A stretch of 64,000 nucleotides of DNA from positions 186,001-250,000 of the forward strand of contig JAXGXQ010000002.1 in NCBI GenBank assembly GCA_040772685.1. The letters are read 5' to 3'. Under the pieces are notes generated by a model. That model was not told the DNA's origin and did no database searches. It saw only the letters and a list, made by a program, of their open reading frames with translations. Shown in pieces: positions 27,806 through 36,268 of this stretch. The DNA comes from JAXGXQ01 sp040772685. Lineage in GTDB: Bacteria > Bacillota > Clostridia > Saccharofermentanales > UBA5734. The translations under genes and the position numbers were made by a program. Position 1 is the first letter of the stretch, and each line of letters starts with the position of its first letter.

Positions 27806-29506
27806 TTACTTGTTCTCTCGTTCAACGGCTTGCAATGCTTCTTTTTTACTGCCAGTAGTGGATCGAATTGAGAAAGCAATATTCACGATATGATCCGATA
27901 TTCTTTGCATTGCATACAGAACGGAATAGGTGCTTTTTGATACTTCAACAGGATACATTCCAGAGTTTAGCCGAATGACATGTTCGTCACGTGTAGCGGT
28001 TATCAGTTTTTTAATTTCCTTGTGAAGATCTGACATTTTATTAAAATTTTCTGTATTTTGATGTTTGAAGGCATCAAATCCGAAGTCGAAAAGTTCAGAT
28101 AGGAGGTTGTAGATTGTATCAAGCTCAGCTTTTGTCTGATCTAAAAACTTAACTTCATTTTTTTTCATATACTTGGTTTCTTTAGCCAAAAGAACCGCAT
28201 AATCGCCCAGCCGCTCAACATCATTGGTAACATGATGCAATCCGCCGATCAGTTTTTCATCTTTTGCCGATTTAGTAGCTGATGAAATTTTGATATAAAA
28301 GCTTGTGAGCTTCTCTGTCAGGAAATCAATCCGATATTCAATATCATCTATTTTTTTGCGCTCACTCAAATCTTCGTTGATCAACGAGGTAAAAGAACGA
28401 TCAAGGTTCTCCTTGGCAAGGATCATCATATCGAGCAGTTCCTTCAGTGCCTGTTCAATAGCAACCGCCGGAGTTTTCAAAAAACGCTCATCAATATACG
28501 ACAATTCTTCTAACTTCAGTTGTTTATCTACCACTAACCGTGTTACCAGATTGACTAATGGATCGAGAAACACAAGCAATATCAGTGTGTAGAGGGAATT
28601 ATAAATTAAGTTGTATGATGCAAGGCTAAACTGAGGTCTTCCGGGGAAGAGACTCTCAAATATATTGACGATTGGTGTTTGGAAAATAATCAAAATAATC
28701 GTAAATACTGTCGCTCCAATTACACTGGTAATCAGATGAAATAATGCAATTCGTTTTCCTTTGGCGTTGGTGGTCAATGATGCCATAATACCGTCGCTGC
28801 AGGTTCCAATATTTGCTCCCATAATTAAGAAAAACGACTGATCAATATTGTTGATAACTCCTGTAGCCAGGAAAGCAATAAAAACACCAGTTGCTGCCGT
28901 AGATGACTGTATGATGGCTGTAAAGAGAATGCCCAGTATCACCAGCAGGAAAGGATTATGCATTGTTTCATACTGGAAAACTTTTGACAGCTCAATGCTC
29001 AGCGTTGATTCGGGTCCGCCTATGGCGAATTCCATAACTTCCATACCAATGAAAAGCATTCCGAATCCTATTAAGAAGGGTGCAATTCTATTCAGGATTT
29101 CGTTGCTGGTTGTGAAAATAATCATGACACCGACAAACGCTAATGACGCAAAAACATAGCTGATGCTAAAATCACCTTTGCTGATGCCTGAAAGAGCAAA
29201 TATAAATGCAGTGAAAGTTGTACCTACTTTTGCGCCTAAGATAAACCCTGCGCCTTGTTTGACTGTCACAATGTTAGCATGAGCAAGTCCAACTGTCATA
29301 ATCGAAGTGGCCGAAGAAGATTGGACAAGCACGGTGGTTCCGATTCCTATTCCGTAATTGACAACTCTGTTTCTGTCCAGTCTTTTGAAGAGATTTCGTA
29401 CTCCTGTCCCTGCGCTTTGCTCCAAACCAGAGCTCATCTGCTTCATGCCGAACATAAATACAGCGACTCCACCTAGCATAAGCAGTACATCCATAAATAT
29501 TTCCAT
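27806..29506 (-). CDS. Na/Pi cotransporter family protein with PhoU-like domain
   Basis: A 566-residue inner-membrane protein. The N-terminal two thirds contain two repeated Na_Pi_cotrans units marked by TVLVQSSSATSIMTVG and TAIIQSSTAATGVFIAF (the QSSS/QSST repeat motifs), with several membrane helices each. The C-terminal part, from about residue 345, is helical and charged like PhoU (GLHHVTNDVERLGDYA, AMQRISDHIVNIA). The family exports or exchanges phosphate with sodium (NptA, YjbB). RBS AGGAGA precedes the ATG. No phosphate regulator is adjacent. Confidence 0.9.
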   Translation of the reverse strand: MEIFMDVLLMLGGVAVFMFGMKQMSSGLEQSAGTGVRNLFKRLDRNRVVNYGIGIGTTVLVQSSSATSIMTVGLAHANIVTVKQGAGFILGAKVGTTFTAFIFALSGISKGDFSISYVFASLAFVGVMIIFTTSNEILNRIAPFLIGFGMLFIGMEVMEFAIGGPESTLSIELSKVFQYETMHNPFLLVILGILFTAIIQSSTAATGVFIAFLATGVINNIDQSFFLIMGANIGTCSDGIMASLTTNAKGKRIALFHLITSVIGATVFTIILIIFQTPIVNIFESLFPGRPQFSLASYNLIYNSLYTLILLVFLDPLVNLVTRLVVDKQLKLEELSYIDERFLKTPAVAIEQALKELLDMMILAKENLDRSFTSLINEDLSERKKIDDIEYRIDFLTEKLTSFYIKISSATKSAKDEKLIGGLHHVTNDVERLGDYAVLLAKETKYMKKNEVKFLDQTKAELDTIYNLLSELFDFGFDAFKHQNTENFNKMSDLHKEIKKLITATRDEHVIRLNSGMYPVEVSKSTYSVLYAMQRISDHIVNIAFSIRSTTGSKKEALQAVERENK

Positions 29507-29747
29507 TATTATCTCCTGTTATTTAGGATTTGTTGTTTTAGCTTATCCTGATATGTCTGGCGATGCAAACGATATTGCTTTGGCCAAAGTGATAGCTGCT
29601 TACAGTATAATCATCTGTTCGGAGCCATCGGTATTTATGTTTGGCTGATATGCGCCTTTGCCGAGCCCGTTCTTTTTGCTGTTTTCAAAAAACTGAACTA
29701 AATACAGCTGATGCGCTGCTGTAAAAATCGTCAATTTACCGCATAAA

Positions 29748-29789
29748 CAAAAAAGTCCGAAAACTGCTGTTAATGGACAGCTTTCGGAC
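29748..29789 (-). terminator. Rho-independent terminator of tRNA-Ser
   Basis: Reading the minus strand, the stem GTCCGAAA...TTTCGGAC (29755-29789) is followed by a run of six T. It lies directly after the tRNA 3' end, so it ends that transcript. Confidence 0.8.
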
Positions 29790-29795
29790 AAGTTG

Positions 29796-29885
29796 TGGCG
29801 GAGAGAGAGGGATTTGAACCCTCGGTACGCTCACACGTACGCCGCATTTCGAGTGCGGTGCCTTCAGCCGCTCGACCATCTCTCC
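29796..29885 (-). tRNA. tRNA-Ser(CGA)
   Basis: A 90-base class II tRNA with a 7-bp acceptor stem GGAGAGA/TCTCTCC, D-arm, anticodon loop ACTCGAAAT with anticodon CGA (reads UCG), a long variable arm (CGTACGTGTGAGCGTACC) as expected for serine, T-arm GGTTCAAATCC and an encoded CCA end. It has its own promoter and terminator. tRNA-Ser genes are common integration sites, but I see no duplicated attachment sequence in the flanks. Confidence 0.95.
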
Positions 29886-29903
29886 GTATCTTTCAAGAAC
29901 CCA

Positions 29904-29932
29904 ATTATAGATTAGCGCTTCGGAGGCGTCAA
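29904..29932 (-). promoter_or_regulatory. Promoter of tRNA-Ser
   Basis: On the minus strand -35 TTGACG (29927-29932) and -10 TATAAT (29904-29909) are separated by exactly 17 bases. The predicted start point is about 10 bases before the tRNA. Confidence 0.75.
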
Positions 29933-30037
29933 GAATCGCTGACTATTGACAGAATCGCGCTTTTATACTTTTGTTTCAATGCGTTATCACTTCAGGCATT
30001 TCGTGCCAATAAGTCTTGATGTCTCTTTAACAGCATT

Positions 30038-31249
30038 CTAGCCGAAATGCCGTTTGCCGCCTCTGAGCGCAAATTCCAGAAATACTGCGCTTTGTTTGCT
30101 GCCTGCGGGGTCGAGCAGGAGCAGAACCTGACCGCCGGTCGCTGCCAGACGCAGGGCTTCTTCGGGCAGACGGTGTGGACGGCGTGGGTCGGCCGGGCTG
30201 ATACCTTTGAGATTATCTGCCGGATCCGGCTTTGGGTAGCCAATCTGGTCAGGTTCGAGCACCAGGCTGCGGTACATTGCGGTGTCCGGCCAACGGTGAC
30301 TGTGGGTGACGGTGAATTTGGGGAACCGGATCAGCAACGTATCGCGGTTTTGTTCACTTGCGCTTTGAATATAGTTACGAAATCGCAGGAAGAAACGTGC
30401 GTACTCAGGGTTGCCGCTGAAGTGCGAGCCGATGGTTGCTTCCCGCAGCCAGGTTTCGAAGCGGCTGCATTCCTTGGGGCGAATCATCTCCCATATAGGC
30501 TGACCGTCTTCAGGTCCGCCGCAACGGTCATAAATAATCTGACAATACTGGTCAAAAACTGCCGGTGCCAGTTTCTCCTGCTGTAGGAACCGGCTAAGCA
30601 GAACTGCCTGCTCCTTGGGTTCTGCCTGCAGCAGAGATTCTTCAAATAAGAGAGCGCTGTCGGTGTACAACTCGGCATTGCTGTTGCGAAACAACTGAGA
30701 GCAAAGAGTTGCGCCAAATGGCAGCTTCGGATCAATGTGGTAATAATTAATAAACTCGCTTAATGATAAACGTTGGTCAAGCACACGGCGACAGGTGCGG
30801 TTGATTAAGGAGCGCGAAGTTAAAGGCAGTAGATCCTGCAGAATAGGGTCGTGCCGAATACCGCGAATTTGCAAAATACGCCAGACAGAATCCACGGCAG
30901 CCGCGACTAGCGGGTGGGGGTAGTGGCGCTGGAAAGTAACATAGCCTACGCGAAGCAATGAAATGCAGGCGCGTTCGCGCAAAACGGTGTTGAGTCGGTT
31001 TGTAAATTCACTGCGCTGTTCTTGCTTAGCTAATAGTGGAAACACCAGCATTAGTTTGCGTGAAGGCAAAACCTGCGCCCAGGCCAACAATTTTGCCTGA
31101 CTGGCAGGCCGCATTACTTCAACAGCCAGTTGTTCCAACGCATCTGGCTCAGCAACTGATTCCAATTCTTCAGGATACGGCAACTGTTGCCGGACATCCT
31201 TAAGAACTGTCGCCAGCCGTTCTGTCGGTTTTTGATTACTGGAAATCAT
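30038..31249 (-). CDS. Uncharacterised protein resembling EH-signature (ZorC-like) proteins
   Basis: A 403-residue soluble, alpha-helical protein without signal peptide or membrane segment. I do not recognise it with certainty. Its build resembles EH-signature proteins such as ZorC: helical N-terminal two thirds, then FETWLREATIGSHF, followed by an Arg/Phe/Tyr-rich stretch (EYARFFLRFRNYI), and a C-terminal strand-like AVFLEFALRGGKRHFG. ATG 31249 is chosen because it overlaps the end of the ZorA-like gene by 14 bases, implying coupled translation; an upstream in-frame start would lie deep inside that gene. The two genes form a two-gene operon next to tRNA-Ser. Function unknown; a defence role is inference. 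Confidence 0.55.
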   Translation of the reverse strand: MISSNQKPTERLATVLKDVRQQLPYPEELESVAEPDALEQLAVEVMRPASQAKLLAWAQVLPSRKLMLVFPLLAKQEQRSEFTNRLNTVLRERACISLLRVGYVTFQRHYPHPLVAAAVDSVWRILQIRGIRHDPILQDLLPLTSRSLINRTCRRVLDQRLSLSEFINYYHIDPKLPFGATLCSQLFRNSNAELYTDSALLFEESLLQAEPKEQAVLLSRFLQQEKLAPAVFDQYCQIIYDRCGGPEDGQPIWEMIRPKECSRFETWLREATIGSHFSGNPEYARFFLRFRNYIQSASEQNRDTLLIRFPKFTVTHSHRWPDTAMYRSLVLEPDQIGYPKPDPADNLKGISPADPRRPHRLPEEALRLAATGGQVLLLLDPAGSKQSAVFLEFALRGGKRHFG

Positions 31250-32873
31250 TGTTGCCGCGCAGGGCCTGCGGTAAGGCATCGACAGCATCGCGGATCTCGT
31301 TGGCGGCGTTGGCCAGGCGGCTGACGACTTCGGCCAGACCATCGTCAAACGACTGCAATGTATCCGCTACATAGCGAGTTGAGGCTTGAGCAAACTGCTG
31401 GCCGGTCTGGTCGAGCAGTGCATTGAGTTCTTGAAAACGTTGATTGATTCCGGTTGACTGTAAAGTCAGCTGACCGGTTTCCTGACGCATCTGTTGCAGC
31501 AACAAACCAATCTCCTGCTGTAATCCTTCTGTCAGGCGGCTGACCTGCGTGTTCATATCGGCTATGTACTGGCCGGAGGTTTTTGATTGGTTCTGAGCCG
31601 CAATCTGCGCTTCGCGTAAGGCTCGGCTCGATTCCGCTACCAGCCCGGCGAGAGCTTGCGCGTACGAGGACATTTGTTGGTTCAGCTCATTTACAGTCGA
31701 GGTCAAAGATTGCTCATTGCCGGCGTAGACATTTGCCATACTGGCAGTTGCTTCTGCCAGCCGGGAAATTTCACTGCTCATGGCGCTGCTGTCTTGTGAA
31801 AAGGCTTCACGCGCCTGGGCTAAAACGCCAATCGAAGCTTCTGTCTGGCGAGCCAAGGTATCAGCTTCAGTGCGAGCGGTCTGCAGGGAGCGTAAAGCCA
31901 CATCGACGTACTGCTTGACATCACTCATCAGCGGAGTCAGCTTACTGAGCTCGCTGTAGATCGGCTCTAAATGGCTGGCTAATTCTTCCGATAAAGCGCT
32001 GGCAAAACGGACAGCCATATCCTGCATGCCTTTATCCTGGCGGTTGACAACATCGGCAGCCAGTGTTGTAACAGCCTGATTGGCTTCCGCAATTGTGGGC
32101 GCGACGGTTTCCATCAGGACGCGCTCGACACTGTGCTGAATCCCAGCTGCCATTTCCGATTCGGCTATGCGGGAAGTAGTTTGATTGAAACTGTCGAGAG
32201 ATGCCGCCATCTGACGGTCGGATTCCAGAAAAGCATTAACTAATGCTGCCAGGCCGGTTTGACTGCCCAAAGTCGGCACCCGGCGGTTGATTGCTGCATT
32301 CAGCTGTGAAGCCCGGTGTCTTAGTTTGCCCCGCCGCTGAACTGCCAGTAATGCCAGCAGCAGACCGCCGGCCAGTCCAACAGTAACCGGTGCGAACGTA
32401 AACAGTAGATTAAGCGCACCTGCCGGCAGCGGTAAATTGATTTGAGTGATCAGACTGGCTAGAGTTGCGGCCAGACCGATCAGGAAAACAGATACTGCCG
32501 GGCGCAGACTGAGGCTGTTTTCCTGTAAAGGTGTCAGTAGATTATCCGGAGCCAGAACCGGCGCTGGATCAGGCAGCCACTTGCCGTCATGCAGCTCAAT
32601 AGCGTCACGCCGCAAACAGGTTATGCCCTCACTCAAAGCTTCGCAATCGGCTGCCGTTGCCAGCGCAGCCAAAGCATCGATATTGGCGGCACTGTAACCG
32701 GGCAGATCATTTACATCTTCGGTTAAATAACTCAGTGCTTTTGAGACGCGTTTGGCAATGCGCCAGCCTGCCAGACTGTAAATAATCACGGCCAGCAGCA
32801 GGAGTATTGTTATCCCGGGCGAAAGGATCAGATGAATGGCTGGCTGTTCAAATCCGGCAAGAGCAAGCAACAT
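31236..32873 (-). CDS. MotA/ExbB-like membrane protein with long coiled-coil tail (ZorA-like)
   Basis: A 545-residue protein with three predicted membrane helices: residues about 21-37, 127-146 and 151-179. An 85-residue cytoplasmic loop lies between the first and second. From about residue 180 to the end it is a long Ala/Gln/Glu/Ser-rich coiled coil. One helix, large cytoplasmic loop, two-helix hairpin and cytoplasmic tail is the MotA/ExbB/TolQ plan, and the very long coiled-coil tail is typical of ZorA of the Zorya defence system. No MotB/ExbD-type partner gene is adjacent. ATG 32873 follows AAAGGAGG at ideal distance. The family link is by architecture, not by alignment. A chemotaxis-like or cell-envelope coiled-coil protein is the alternative. 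Confidence 0.55.
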   Translation of the reverse strand: MLLALAGFEQPAIHLILSPGITILLLLAVIIYSLAGWRIAKRVSKALSYLTEDVNDLPGYSAANIDALAALATAADCEALSEGITCLRRDAIELHDGKWLPDPAPVLAPDNLLTPLQENSLSLRPAVSVFLIGLAATLASLITQINLPLPAGALNLLFTFAPVTVGLAGGLLLALLAVQRRGKLRHRASQLNAAINRRVPTLGSQTGLAALVNAFLESDRQMAASLDSFNQTTSRIAESEMAAGIQHSVERVLMETVAPTIAEANQAVTTLAADVVNRQDKGMQDMAVRFASALSEELASHLEPIYSELSKLTPLMSDVKQYVDVALRSLQTARTEADTLARQTEASIGVLAQAREAFSQDSSAMSSEISRLAEATASMANVYAGNEQSLTSTVNELNQQMSSYAQALAGLVAESSRALREAQIAAQNQSKTSGQYIADMNTQVSRLTEGLQQEIGLLLQQMRQETGQLTLQSTGINQRFQELNALLDQTGQQFAQASTRYVADTLQSFDDGLAEVVSRLANAANEIRDAVDALPQALRGNNDFQ

Positions 32874-32973
32874 AGATGCCTCCTTTAATGAGTTGGCAGG
32901 GACGAAAGTCAATAAGTAAAAACTGTCATTTTGAGTCAATATTGTTCAGTTGGAAATTTTCAGAAGCAAATCA

Positions 32974-34095
32974 TCAGGGGTTCAGGCCGGTCAGTTCCGG
33001 TAATGTGAACATTCCGTCCTTGCGAACCAATACGTCGTCAAACCAGATCTCGCCGCCGCCGTATTCCGGCCGCTGAATGCAGACCATATCCCAATGAATT
33101 GTTGAAGTGTTGCCGTTATCCGCTTCAGCGTAGGCCTTGCCGGGTGTGAAGTGGAAGGAACCGCAGATTTTTTCATCAAACAGGGTGTTCAGGAAAGGCT
33201 CGCGGATCAAGGGGTTGATTCCCAGCGCGAACTCACCGACATAACGGGCGCCTTCATCACTGTCCAGGATTTTATTCAGCGTCTCTTCATTGGTATCTGC
33301 AGTTGCTTTGATAATTTTGCCGTTTTCAAATTCCAGCTTTACGCCGGTCATGATTTTGCCCCAGTAGAGCGTTGGTGTGTTGAATTTAAGTGTGCCGTTG
33401 ATGGAATCTCTAACCGGTGCTGTGAAAACTTCGCCGTCCGGAATGTTTGCTTCACCACTGCAGGGAATAATCGGAATATTCTTGATTGAGAATCTGAGGT
33501 CTGTTTCCGGCCCGACAATCCGGACGCGGTCGGTGCGTTCCATCAGGCTGACCAGGGGTTTAACATCCTCCGCCATTTTGGCGTAATCAACATTGGAAAC
33601 GTCGAAGACAAAATCGAAATATTTTTCATAAGCAATACCGGCACGCTGCGCCTGGCCCGGAGTCGGGTATTCAAACAGCACCCAGCGGCGTTCATCTATC
33701 AACAAATCCTGGAGCGGCTTGGCTATGCGTCCTTCCATGTTGTGAATCGCAGGCGGAATTGCCGACAATTCCTGGTCATTCTGATAGGCTCGCAGGTTGA
33801 TCAGACAAGCGATGTCTTGTGCACGGGCCAGTCCCCAGGATGTTTTTTTCTCCAAAAACCGTTCACTGGCACAGTCGTCATCAGTATGCAGGCCTTCCTT
33901 TGCCAGACGAATTGTTTCCTGAGTGGTTATTTCCGGCACGACAAAAACGCCCATTTCGTTGGCACGAAGCATTATGGCTTTGGCCAGCGGCAAGGCTGTG
34001 ATATCCGTGTTCAGGAGGACGATCTCCTGCGGCTGGGCTTTTATCGAATATTCAAGCATTAGTTTAGCAAGTTGGTCGAGACGTGAATCTTTCAT
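32974..34095 (-). CDS. M29-family metal aminopeptidase (AmpS/PepS type)
   Basis: A 373-residue aminopeptidase that removes N-terminal residues from peptides using two metal ions in the cytoplasm. The likely ligands are visible in family order: glutamates in CSGEANIPDGEVF, glutamate in VGEFALGIN, histidine in GSFHFTPGKAYAE, and the pair in TIHWDMV. Length is close to the AmpS/PepS norm (about 400). RBS GAGGAGG precedes the ATG. It is monocistronic and distinct in sequence from the M29-fold protein at 3.7 kb. Confidence 0.88.
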   Translation of the reverse strand: MKDSRLDQLAKLMLEYSIKAQPQEIVLLNTDITALPLAKAIMLRANEMGVFVVPEITTQETIRLAKEGLHTDDDCASERFLEKKTSWGLARAQDIACLINLRAYQNDQELSAIPPAIHNMEGRIAKPLQDLLIDERRWVLFEYPTPGQAQRAGIAYEKYFDFVFDVSNVDYAKMAEDVKPLVSLMERTDRVRIVGPETDLRFSIKNIPIIPCSGEANIPDGEVFTAPVRDSINGTLKFNTPTLYWGKIMTGVKLEFENGKIIKATADTNEETLNKILDSDEGARYVGEFALGINPLIREPFLNTLFDEKICGSFHFTPGKAYAEADNGNTSTIHWDMVCIQRPEYGGGEIWFDDVLVRKDGMFTLPELTGLNP

Positions 34096-34246
34096 TTTGC
34101 CTCCTCAGACTGCGCTGGCAAGACGGCGGTTTTATGCATCGGCCGCCTTGCTTTTCGTGTTCAATAACTGAAAATATTATAGCAGATAGCACTGTAAGAT
34201 TCGCGGATCCGGCAGCTAAACCAGCTTTTGCTTCACGCGCAAGCTT

Positions 34247-35170
34247 TTAGCCATCTAAGCCGAAGTAGTCGTTCAGGTTGTTGATAAATCGAGTTGAAAG
34301 CTTGTTAAGCGGTTCACCATATCGCTTGATCCACACTAATTCGGTAACAGGTGCCGGTTCTTCATTATCAGACACCACTGCTACAGAACGGATTGGTGTG
34401 CCGGCAAAGCACCCAATAGCCCATTTTGAAACAAATAGCAATGAATCGGTTTCAAGCAGAAAGTGCGCACAGGCACTAATGGAATTAAAGAAAATAATGT
34501 TATTCATATTGAAGTGGTGTTTCGTGCTTTCAATAAAGTTGGCCATTTTCGTTTCTTGCTCCATATCCAAAGCAATTTGCGGACAGCGCTCAGCTTCCGC
34601 GAAGGTTATCTGCTCGCGCTTATAATAGGGTGATTTTGGCCCGATACAGGCAAAAACGCCGGCTTTGTCGAGATGATTAACCTCAAGTTTTTTCAAATCA
34701 GACTGCCAGAGAAATGTTTTGCTGTCAGAAGTTGAACGCACCAGTATACCAAGGTCAACCTCGCCTTCAATTACCTTGCGGATTACGCTCTTGCGATCAG
34801 TTTCTAAAATGTTGCTGACAATAGCTCCGCTTTTTTTAAAGGTCTTGACCAGGATGTCATAAAGAAAGTCGCATTGCTGTGAAGCGATAAACAATTGTGA
34901 CCTGTCTTCCGCACCTCTGTCGGTAAACGTGTTGTCGAGTCTTGTCGCAGCTTCAACAACAACCTTCGCATAGTTCAGGAACTTGACGCCAACCGGCGTT
35001 AAAACTACGCCTAAAGGTTTGCGCTCAAACAGTTGGATGCTGTACTCACTTTCCAGCTGGGCTATTGATTTTGACAAACTCGGTTGGCTGATGTACAACG
35101 CCTGTGCTGCTTCCGTCATAGATCCGCAATCTGCTGTTTTTATGAAATACCTCAATTGATTAATGTTCAC
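34247..35170 (-). CDS. LysR-family transcriptional regulator
   Basis: A 307-residue regulator. The N-terminal winged helix is typical: MNINQLRYFIKTADCGSMTEAA, then LYISQPSLSKSIAQLE (recognition helix), then LFERKPLGVVLTPVG. The C-terminal two thirds form the two-lobed effector-binding domain. It is transcribed divergently from the SDR/transketolase/dehydrogenase/transporter operon across a 228-bp gap containing a candidate operator, the standard layout for a LysR protein controlling its neighbour. The effector is probably a substrate or intermediate of that pathway. Confidence 0.9.
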   Translation of the reverse strand: MNINQLRYFIKTADCGSMTEAAQALYISQPSLSKSIAQLESEYSIQLFERKPLGVVLTPVGVKFLNYAKVVVEAATRLDNTFTDRGAEDRSQLFIASQQCDFLYDILVKTFKKSGAIVSNILETDRKSVIRKVIEGEVDLGILVRSTSDSKTFLWQSDLKKLEVNHLDKAGVFACIGPKSPYYKREQITFAEAERCPQIALDMEQETKMANFIESTKHHFNMNNIIFFNSISACAHFLLETDSLLFVSKWAIGCFAGTPIRSVAVVSDNEEPAPVTELVWIKRYGEPLNKLSTRFINNLNDYFGLDG

Positions 35171-35220
35171 AAAACTCGGCTCCTTTTTTGTACTTTATCA
35201 CCTAGTCAATGCACAAAAGC

Positions 35221-35256
35221 TATGGGCAGGGTGTGAAAAATCTATATTTGCCCATA
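35221..35256. promoter_or_regulatory. Candidate LysR operator in the divergent intergenic region
   Basis: A perfect 8-bp inverted repeat TATGGGCA (35221-35228) / TGCCCATA (35249-35256) with a 20-base spacer lies about 50 bases from the LysR start and 140 from the SDR start. The position suits a regulator site that autoregulates lysR and activates the operon. Confidence 0.5.
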
Positions 35257-35398
35257 CTATCACAAAATTGCAAAATAAAAGCAACTGAAAATTGCACAGA
35301 ATAACTAAAAGCAAGAAAATCTAAATTCAATCATCGAATACCAAAATTTGGTTTCAGGCACTATTTGTTCTTCGCAACGAAAAATATGGAGGGTTTGC

Positions 35399-36250
35399 AT
35401 GATGTCGGAAGAATACTATTCGATTTATCCAAAAGATATGTGGAAGAATGAAACATATCGGTTATTTGACAAATTTTCTCTTAAGGGGAAAAAAGGCATG
35501 GTAACTGGTGGTGGCGGCGGCATCGGCAGAAATACAGCTGCTGCCTGGGCAGAAGCAGGCGCTGACGTTGCTTTGGTTGATATCCCCGCGTCTAAGGACA
35601 GGCTTGAAGCGACTGCCGCAGAAATGTCGAAACGTTATGGTGTAAAAGTTGTTCCTTTGTACTGTGATGTTTCCAGCAAAGAACAAGTAGATGCACTCAA
35701 GGAAAACCTCATTAAAGAATTGGGCACAATTGATGTTGCTCATATCAACGCAGGTGTTTGCCTGGGCGGCGATGACGTGGATTGTCCTTATGAGGTTTGG
35801 CAGAAAACACTTGATATCAACCTTACCGGAGCTTTCCTGACTGCGCAGATTTCGCATCAGATAATGCGCGAGCATGGCCATGGCGGTTCCATAATCATGA
35901 CTTCCTCTTTATCTGGTTATAACGCCAACTTCATAGATGGCGGCCCCACTCCTGTAGCTGCTTATGGTACTACAAAAGCCGCTGTATCTCAGTATGCACG
36001 TTATCTGGCCGCCGGGTTGGCAAAATTCGATATCCGGGTAAATACAATATCACCCGGTTATATCTGGTCAGGAATTCATGAAGGCGTCATGGACAAAACA
36101 GGCCATGACTTGCTGCTCGAAGTAGTGCCGATGAAACGTTTCGGCCGTACTGATGAACTGCAGGCTGTCATGTTGTTTTTGGCCAGTGATGCTTCTTCAT
36201 ACGTTACAGGCATCAATATCCCAGTGGATGGCGGCTATTCAATTTATTAA
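35399..36250 (+). CDS. SDR-family oxidoreductase (polyol/ketose dehydrogenase type)
   Basis: A 283-residue short-chain dehydrogenase. The cofactor site is TGGGGGIGRN with VDIP after the second strand, suggesting NAD preference. INAGV replaces the usual NNAG, and the catalytic set is Ser in MTSSLSG, Tyr in AAYGTTK and its lysine. The N-terminal extension (YYSIYPKDMWKNETYRLFDKF) resembles sorbose/mannitol/xylulose-type reductases. ATG 35399 is chosen because GGAGG lies six bases upstream (a second ATG follows directly). First gene of a five-gene operon. It probably interconverts a polyol and a ketose. Confidence 0.85.
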   Translation: MMSEEYYSIYPKDMWKNETYRLFDKFSLKGKKGMVTGGGGGIGRNTAAAWAEAGADVALVDIPASKDRLEATAAEMSKRYGVKVVPLYCDVSSKEQVDALKENLIKELGTIDVAHINAGVCLGGDDVDCPYEVWQKTLDINLTGAFLTAQISHQIMREHGHGGSIIMTSSLSGYNANFIDGGPTPVAAYGTTKAAVSQYARYLAAGLAKFDIRVNTISPGYIWSGIHEGVMDKTGHDLLLEVVPMKRFGRTDELQAVMLFLASDASSYVTGINIPVDGGYSIY

Positions 36251-36268
36251 GAGAGGATGTACAGAATC

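Noticed and set aside
29748..29932. Integration site (att) at tRNA-Ser
   Set aside because: No integrase gene in the window and no repeat of the tRNA 3' end was found in the flanking sequence I scanned.
29795..30019. 74-residue plus-strand open frame beginning MAEREGFEPS
   Set aside because: It runs through the tRNA-Ser gene; this is the well-known false translation of reversed tRNA-Ser sequences.
30047..30586. 179-residue plus-strand open frame
   Set aside because: Antisense to the EH-signature-like gene; no RBS and no recognisable domain.
30038..32873. A complete Zorya system
   Set aside because: ZorB is absent, and the only SNF2-type helicase in the window is 9 kb away, truncated and of PLD type; the pair can only be called ZorA-like and EH-signature-like.
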